From an uncultured Lachnospiraceae bacterium (GTDB lineage Bacteria > Bacillota > Clostridia > Lachnospirales > Lachnospiraceae), in contig CAMJPD010000006.1 in the NCBI GenBank assembly GCA_946407765.1, positions 1 through 39,049 on the forward strand: a DNA stretch of 39,049 nucleotides, read 5' to 3'. Positions 35,588-39,049 of the stretch are shown here, piece after piece. The notes under the pieces were generated by a model that searched no databases, was not told the origin of the DNA, and was given only the letters and a program-made list of their open reading frames with translations. The stretch's first letter is position 1. Each line of letters starts with the position of its first letter. Position numbers and translations under genes: made by a program.

Positions 35588-36121
35588 TTAATTTTCTTCA
35601 CCTTCGATTCCATTATAGAAATCTGGGTTTTCTGCATATCCTGGTCCTTGATCAATTTTCCTTGATACAAATTTTATATTTAAGTTTGCATCAATCTTGA
35701 ATGAGTAAGTCATGATTGTTGAAGTATCTCCACCTTCCCAATCTCTCTTGTAAGAGAATACTATATCGCAGTCACCAGGACGTTCAGCTTTGAAGAAGTA
35801 TGCTCTCTGGAATCCTGCACCTGTAATTCCTCGTGGAGGTGTAGATTGTTCATTCATGTAGTTATTAAGTAAACCGTCACCCTTGTATTCAAATTTCCAG
35901 TCAAAACCTGTTGTAGGATTAGTATTAAGTATTATAGAAAATGATTTTCCTTCTAAGAGTCTATTAGGTGTGTGAATAGGGAGCGGTGTTCCACTATCAC
36001 GTCTGGCAGTTTCCATTGATTCTTCTGCAATCTCTGGAATCTTAGCTTCACCCTGCTTAGTACAGCCTGCGAAAGAAAACATAATTGATAAAATTAAAAT
36101 TGATAATAAAATATTTTTCAT
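35588..36121 (-). CDS. Lipoprotein with chagasin-type (I42) protease-inhibitor domain
   Basis: Starts with a lipoprotein signal peptide, MKNILLSILILSIMFSFAGC, with lipobox FAGC and lipidated Cys20. After a polar linker the chagasin/I42 loops appear: NTNPTTGFDWKF (the NPTTG loop), a GITGAGFQRAYFFKAERPG segment (DE-type loop/strand) and YKRDWEGGD (RPW-like). Such inhibitors block papain-family cysteine peptidases. The start at 36121 is chosen because AGAGG lies 8 nt upstream; in-frame codons at 36130 (GTG) and 36127 (ATG) would sit on top of the ribosome site. The C-terminal ~30 residues (after FKIDANLNIKFV) are an acidic extension. Its target peptidase is not in the window. Confidence 0.85.
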   Translation of the reverse strand: MKNILLSILILSIMFSFAGCTKQGEAKIPEIAEESMETARRDSGTPLPIHTPNRLLEGKSFSIILNTNPTTGFDWKFEYKGDGLLNNYMNEQSTPPRGITGAGFQRAYFFKAERPGDCDIVFSYKRDWEGGDTSTIMTYSFKIDANLNIKFVSRKIDQGPGYAENPDFYNGIEGEEN

Positions 36122-36140
36122 ATTCATCACCTCTATACCA

Positions 36141-36169
36141 AGTTTAGCACTTTACAATAGTCTATTCAA
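36141..36169 (-). promoter_or_regulatory. Promoter of the I42 lipoprotein gene
   Basis: On the minus strand TTGAAT (36169-36164), 17-bp spacer, TAAACT (36146-36141). The leader of about 12 nt carries the AGAGG ribosome site. The element overlaps the divergent ung promoter almost completely. Confidence 0.45.
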
Positions 36170-36179
36170 GTTGTATTAT
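36151..36179 (+). promoter_or_regulatory. Promoter of ung, predicted leaderless
   Basis: TTTACA (36151-36156), 17-bp spacer, TATTAT (36174-36179). The ATG at 36188 begins 8 nt after the -10 box, near the expected transcription start, and there is no Shine-Dalgarno sequence. Confidence 0.55.
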
Positions 36180-36187
36180 AAAAATGT

Positions 36188-36862
36188 ATGGATTGGAATG
36201 ATTTTGTTAAAAGCGAATCAAAAAAAGAATATTTTAAGAAATTAGAATGCTTTTTGAAGGATGAGTATAAAAATAAAACCATATTCCCAAAAGTTGATGA
36301 AATACTTCTTGCATATAAATTAACTCCCTTATCTAAAATTAAAGTAGTAATATTAGGACAAGACCCATATTATAATGAAGGAAAGGCTATGGGTCTTGCC
36401 TTTTCAGTAAATAAAAATGCTCCTATTCCTCCATCACTTGTTAACATATTTAAGGAAATAGATAGAAATTATGATAGGAAATATTTGCCTAGAAAAAGTG
36501 GCGACCTTATATTTCTTGCAAAGCAAGGCGTATTTCTTCTTAATACAATACTTACAGTAGAAGAAAATAAACCACTGTCTCATAAAAATAAAGGATGGGA
36601 AGAGTTTACAGATAATACTATTATAGAAATTTGCAAAACTAAAAATCCTACAGTGTTTATGTTGTGGGGAAATAGTGCAAGAGAAAAATTATCTCTCATA
36701 AAAGAAAATGTTATAAAAGATAAACCTTTACTAATCCTAGAATCATCTCATCCATCACCACTTGGTGCCCATTCTGGTTTTATAGGATGTGGTCATTTTA
36801 AGATGGCCAATGATTTTCTTACGAACCACGGGACCACGCAGGTAGATTGGATAGAAAATTAG
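36188..36862 (+). CDS. ung: Uracil-DNA glycosylase (family 1)
   Basis: Removes uracil from DNA in base-excision repair. The water-activating loop GQDPYYNEGKAMGLAFS carries catalytic Asp59, and the leucine-loop motif SSHPSPLGAHSGF carries His188; PPSLVNIFKE and LLNTILTVEENKPLSH are also family-typical. 224 residues is normal. The start at 36188 aligns with the usual MxWxxF opening; an ATG at 36184 is out of frame and closes quickly. The gene is single, between the divergent I42 lipoprotein gene and the S10 operon leader. Confidence 0.95.
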   Translation: MDWNDFVKSESKKEYFKKLECFLKDEYKNKTIFPKVDEILLAYKLTPLSKIKVVILGQDPYYNEGKAMGLAFSVNKNAPIPPSLVNIFKEIDRNYDRKYLPRKSGDLIFLAKQGVFLLNTILTVEENKPLSHKNKGWEEFTDNTIIEICKTKNPTVFMLWGNSAREKLSLIKENVIKDKPLLILESSHPSPLGAHSGFIGCGHFKMANDFLTNHGTTQVDWIEN

Positions 36863-36953
36863 TTTCTTACTATATATAATCAGTAAATATATTAAATCAC
36901 TAAATAGGGGCATCATAAGGGCAAATGTGACAAAAAACCGCCCAAAATTCGTA

Positions 36954-36983
36954 TTGACACAAAATCTCTAAATATGGTAATAT
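36954..36983 (+). promoter_or_regulatory. Main S10-operon promoter candidate
   Basis: Perfect TTGACA (36954-36959), 18-bp spacer, TAATAT (36978-36983). The transcript would start near 36990 and carry a leader of about 258 nt before rpsJ. Confidence 0.65.
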
Positions 36984-37014
36984 TTTCCAGCTGTGACAAA
37001 ACGGCGCTATGAGA

Positions 37015-37042
37015 TTGTGAGGTTGCTACAAAATGCTAAAAT
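37015..37042 (+). promoter_or_regulatory. Secondary S10-operon promoter candidate
   Basis: TTGTGA (37015-37020), 16-bp spacer, TAAAAT (37037-37042). A start near 37049 would omit the 5' arm of stem A, so the two promoters would give leaders with different folding. Confidence 0.3.
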
Positions 37043-37248
37043 ACACAGCATTAGTAGGTTTTTACAATCGAGCCGGTTAAAAGTTTAATTTTTAACATGC
37101 CGCAAGTGTATTTTTTTAAGCAGTAAAATTAGAACGCACGAGAGCGTGTAAAATTTCAAAACAATAAGGAAATTAAAACTAATTTTACTAAAGTACTTCA
37201 AAATGCACACGCATAATTCACAGACAAATTATTTTTAGGAGGCTTAAG

Positions 37249-37569
37249 ATGGTAGGTCAAACAGTAATGAGAATTATTTTAAAAGCGTATGACCATAGGC
37301 TTATTGATTCAAGTTGTGCAAACATTGTTGATCAAGCAAGGAAGATGGGATTCCAAGTTTCTGGTCCAGTTCCACTTCCAACAAAGAAGGAAATTATTAC
37401 AATCCTTCGTTCAGTTCACAAACACAAAGATTCACGTGAACAATTCGAGCAGAGAACACACAAAAGATTAATTGACGTAATTAATCCAACACCAAAGTTT
37501 ATTGAAACAGCAAGTAAGATTACAGTACCTGCTGGCGTTGACATGACAGTCAAAATGAAAAAAGCATAA
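37249..37569 (+). CDS. rpsJ: 30S ribosomal protein S10
   Basis: First gene of the S10-spc ribosomal protein operon. The protein is 106 residues; [51 protein letters not shown] and [12 protein letters not shown] are the conserved S10 blocks. S10 is part of the 30S head and also the NusB partner (NusE) in antitermination. A strong AGGAGG ribosome site lies 6 nt before the ATG. It is preceded by a long structured leader and followed by rplC after 57 bp. Confidence 0.98.
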   Translation: MVGQTVMRIILKAYDHRLIDSSCANIVDQARKMGFQVSGPVPLPTKKEIITILRSVHKHKDSREQFEQRTHKRLIDVINPTPKFIETASKITVPAGVDMTVKMKKA

Positions 37570-37626
37570 AATGAGTAATGCGAACTTAATTTGAGTTCCT
37601 ACATTACAAAAAAATAAGGAGTAAAA

Positions 37627-38262
37627 ATGAAGAAGGGAATTTTAGCAACAAAAGTAGGAATGACCCAAATCTGGAACGATAAGGGTGAAATCATTCCAGT
37701 AACTGTTCTTAATGCAGGTCCTTGCACAGTGCTTCAAATTAAAACTAAGGACACAGACGGTTACGATGCAATTCAAGTAGGTTTTGGAGACATAAGAGAA
37801 AAACTTTTAAACAAACCAATACTTGGGCATTTGAAAAAATCAGGAGCATCACCAAAACGTTACATTAGAGAATTTAGATTTGAAGATGTAAGTGGTTATA
37901 GTCTTGGTCAAGAAATTAAAGCAGATATTTTCCAAGATGGAGATGTAGTTGATGCAAGTGGAATTTCAAAAGGAAAAGGTTTCCAAGGTGCAATTAAACG
38001 TCTTGGACAACATAGAGGACCTATGAAGCACGGTTCAAAATTTCATAGACACCAAGGTTCTAACAACTCAGCAACAACACCAGGTAGAGTTTATAAAGGC
38101 AAAGGTATGCCAGGTCACATGGGAGTTCAAACTATAACAACACAAAACCTTGAAATAGTTAAAGTTGACTTAGAAAAGAATCTCATACTTATCAAGGGTA
38201 GCGTTCCAGGACCAAACAAATCACTTGTAACTCTAACTGAATCAGTTAAGGGGGGTAAGTAA
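37627..38262 (+). CDS. rplC: 50S ribosomal protein L3
   Basis: 211 residues, starting [20 protein letters not shown] and containing the L3 signature region with [22 protein letters not shown] and HRHQGS, then [16 protein letters not shown], the loop that reaches toward the peptidyl-transferase centre. AAGGAG precedes the ATG. rplD follows after 2 bp, the normal S10-operon order. Confidence 0.98.
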   Translation: MKKGILATKVGMTQIWNDKGEIIPVTVLNAGPCTVLQIKTKDTDGYDAIQVGFGDIREKLLNKPILGHLKKSGASPKRYIREFRFEDVSGYSLGQEIKADIFQDGDVVDASGISKGKGFQGAIKRLGQHRGPMKHGSKFHRHQGSNNSATTPGRVYKGKGMPGHMGVQTITTQNLEIVKVDLEKNLILIKGSVPGPNKSLVTLTESVKGGK

Positions 38263-38264
38263 TA

Positions 38265-38885
38265 ATGGCTACTGTAAACGTTTATAACATGAAGGGTGAA
38301 GTTACTAGCAATATTAATCTTAAAGATGAAATATTCAATGTAGAAGTTAATGAACACATTCTACATAAGGCAGTAAAGAGCATCCTTGCAAATAAAAGAC
38401 AAGGAACTTCTAAAACTAAAACAAGATCAGAAGTTCGTGGTGGTGGTAAGAAACCATGGAGACAGAAGGGAACAGGACATGCAAGACAAGGTACAATAAG
38501 AGCACCACAATGGAAAGGTGGCGGAATGGTATTCGCACTTACTCCAAGAGACTACGTTGTAGAACTCAATAAGAAAGAAAAGAAGTTAGCTTTAAAAAGC
38601 GCTCTTACAAATGCAGTTAAGGAAAATAACTTCTATGTAATTGAAGAAATTGCTATGGACAAAATCAAAACTAAAGAATTCCAAAACATGCTCAATAGTT
38701 TAAAGCTTGAAAAGGCATTCGTAGTTCTTGATAAGAATGACCAAAATGTAATTTTATCAGCAAGAAATATAGAAGGCGTTAAAACATCTGGCGTTAACGA
38801 AATCAATGTATATGACATAATGAAATTCGGCAAGGTATTAGTTACAAAAGATGCAGTTAAAAATATTGAGGAGGTGTATGCATAA
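38265..38885 (+). CDS. rplD: 50S ribosomal protein L4
   Basis: 206 residues with the L4 hallmarks: KRQGTSKTKTRSEVRGGGKKPWRQKGTGHARQG in the extended tunnel loop and GGMVFALTPRDYVVELNKKEKKLALKSAL. In many bacteria L4 represses its own operon through the S10 leader, so the leader upstream of rpsJ is relevant. The GGGGGGT ribosome site is within the rplC end. The stop TAA shares an A with the rplW ATG. Confidence 0.98.
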   Translation: MATVNVYNMKGEVTSNINLKDEIFNVEVNEHILHKAVKSILANKRQGTSKTKTRSEVRGGGKKPWRQKGTGHARQGTIRAPQWKGGGMVFALTPRDYVVELNKKEKKLALKSALTNAVKENNFYVIEEIAMDKIKTKEFQNMLNSLKLEKAFVVLDKNDQNVILSARNIEGVKTSGVNEINVYDIMKFGKVLVTKDAVKNIEEVYA

Positions 38886-39049
38886 TGGCTAAGCTACAAT
38901 ACTATGATGTAATTAAAAAGCCTATCGTTTCAGAAAGTTCAATGAGCGAAATGGGCCAGAAGAAGTACACATTCCTTGTATGTAAAGAAGCTAATAAGAT
39001 CCAAATCAAGGAAGCCATCGAAAAAATGTTCGAAGGAACAAAGGTTAAG
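38885..39049 (+). CDS. rplW: 50S ribosomal protein L23, 3'-truncated by window edge
   Basis: The first 55 codons are present, reading MAKLQYYDVIKKPIVSESSM then KYTFLVCKEANKIQIKEAIEKMF, the start of L23 (IxxPIxTEKSxxxxxxxxYTFxVxxxANKxxIKxAVExxF). L23 surrounds the peptide exit tunnel and docks trigger factor and SRP. It begins in the TAATG overlap with the rplD stop, with GAGGAGG as ribosome site. The frame runs open to the end of the window. Confidence 0.95.
   Translation, partial: MAKLQYYDVIKKPIVSESSMSEMGQKKYTFLVCKEANKIQIKEAIEKMFEGTKVK

Larger units (their letters stand above)
36863..37248 (+). promoter_or_regulatory. S10-operon leader region with candidate structured RNA
   Basis: This 386-bp gap has no credible gene. 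After the promoters (see 36954-36983 and 37015-37042) two long-range stems can be drawn. Stem A pairs AAAATACAC (37038-37046) with GTGTATTTT (37106-37114), 9 perfect pairs enclosing an inner hairpin (CGGTTAAAA...TTTTAA...CCG, 37074-37102) and ending in a run of seven T (37111-37117). Stem B pairs AGTAAAATTAG (37122-37132) with CTAATTTTACT (37179-37189), 11 perfect pairs around a small hairpin at 37134-37147. GCGTGT (37144-37149) can alternatively pair with ACACGC (37207-37212). The AGGAGG ribosome site of rpsJ is at 37237-37242. A ribosomal-protein autoregulatory leader or attenuator is plausible; I do not recognise a named family. Confidence 0.5.

Overview
The window reads as chromosomal core DNA of an AT-rich, Gram-positive anaerobe of the class Clostridia. 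Pointers are the codon use (AGA for Arg, ATA for Ile almost throughout), strong AGGAGG-type ribosome sites on many genes, a bacterial-type hisS-aspS pair, radical-SAM HemW, TrkAH, a selenium-hydroxylase accessory protein (YqeC), DUF1700 and DUF1461 proteins, and a DUF3881 protein, a family I associate mainly with Lachnospiraceae. I see no phage, transposon, CRISPR array or rRNA. The species cannot be named from the sequence alone.

Layout. 1-6149 (+): the 3' part of pncB, then hisS, aspS, nth, a PAP2-type membrane phosphatase and a half-size chromate-transporter gene. 6198-8508: a small membrane protein, tRNA-Leu(CAG) and a DUF3881 gene on +, converging on a DUF1461 membrane protein on -. 8583-12342 (+): a secreted protein with cell-wall-binding-like repeats and a KEVKET tandem repeat, then trkA-trkH (potassium uptake). 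12317-17729 (-): an operon asnS, YhaO-like, YhaN-like, rfbG. 17854-20408 (+): MATE exporter, HAD phosphatase, DUF1700 protein. 20409-21599 (-): hemW. 21697-25540 (+): mreB/mbl-like, recD2, comF, ended by an intrinsic terminator. 25664-30660 (+): tadA, GtrA, YfhO-like and a YqeC-MobA-like fusion. 30702-35547 (+): asnA, rfbA, rfbB and an extended tyrS, ended by a bidirectional terminator shared with a convergent I42/chagasin-type lipoprotein (-). 36188-36862: ung (+). 36863-37248: a long structured leader for the S10 operon, followed by rpsJ, rplC, rplD and partial rplW.

The main functional themes are translation (four aminoacyl-tRNA synthetases, tadA, tRNA-Leu, S10 operon), genome maintenance (nth, ung, recD2, a YhaO/YhaN pair), surface sugars (rfbG, rfbA, rfbB, GtrA, YfhO) and asparagine metabolism (asnA makes Asn, asnS uses it).

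The most unusual items are: (1) tyrS continues in frame after its S4 domain into a signal-peptide-like membrane segment and a roughly 200-residue putative extracellular domain; (2) the YhaO-like nuclease has lost histidines of two metal/catalytic motifs (GSND for GNHD, GSTN for GHxH); (3) several genes (DUF1461, hemW, tadA, ung) have a -10 box 6-8 nt before the ATG and no Shine-Dalgarno, which predicts leaderless mRNAs; (4) the S10 leader can form two long-range stems, one of them running into a T-run. All calls are from reading the sequence; no database search was run.
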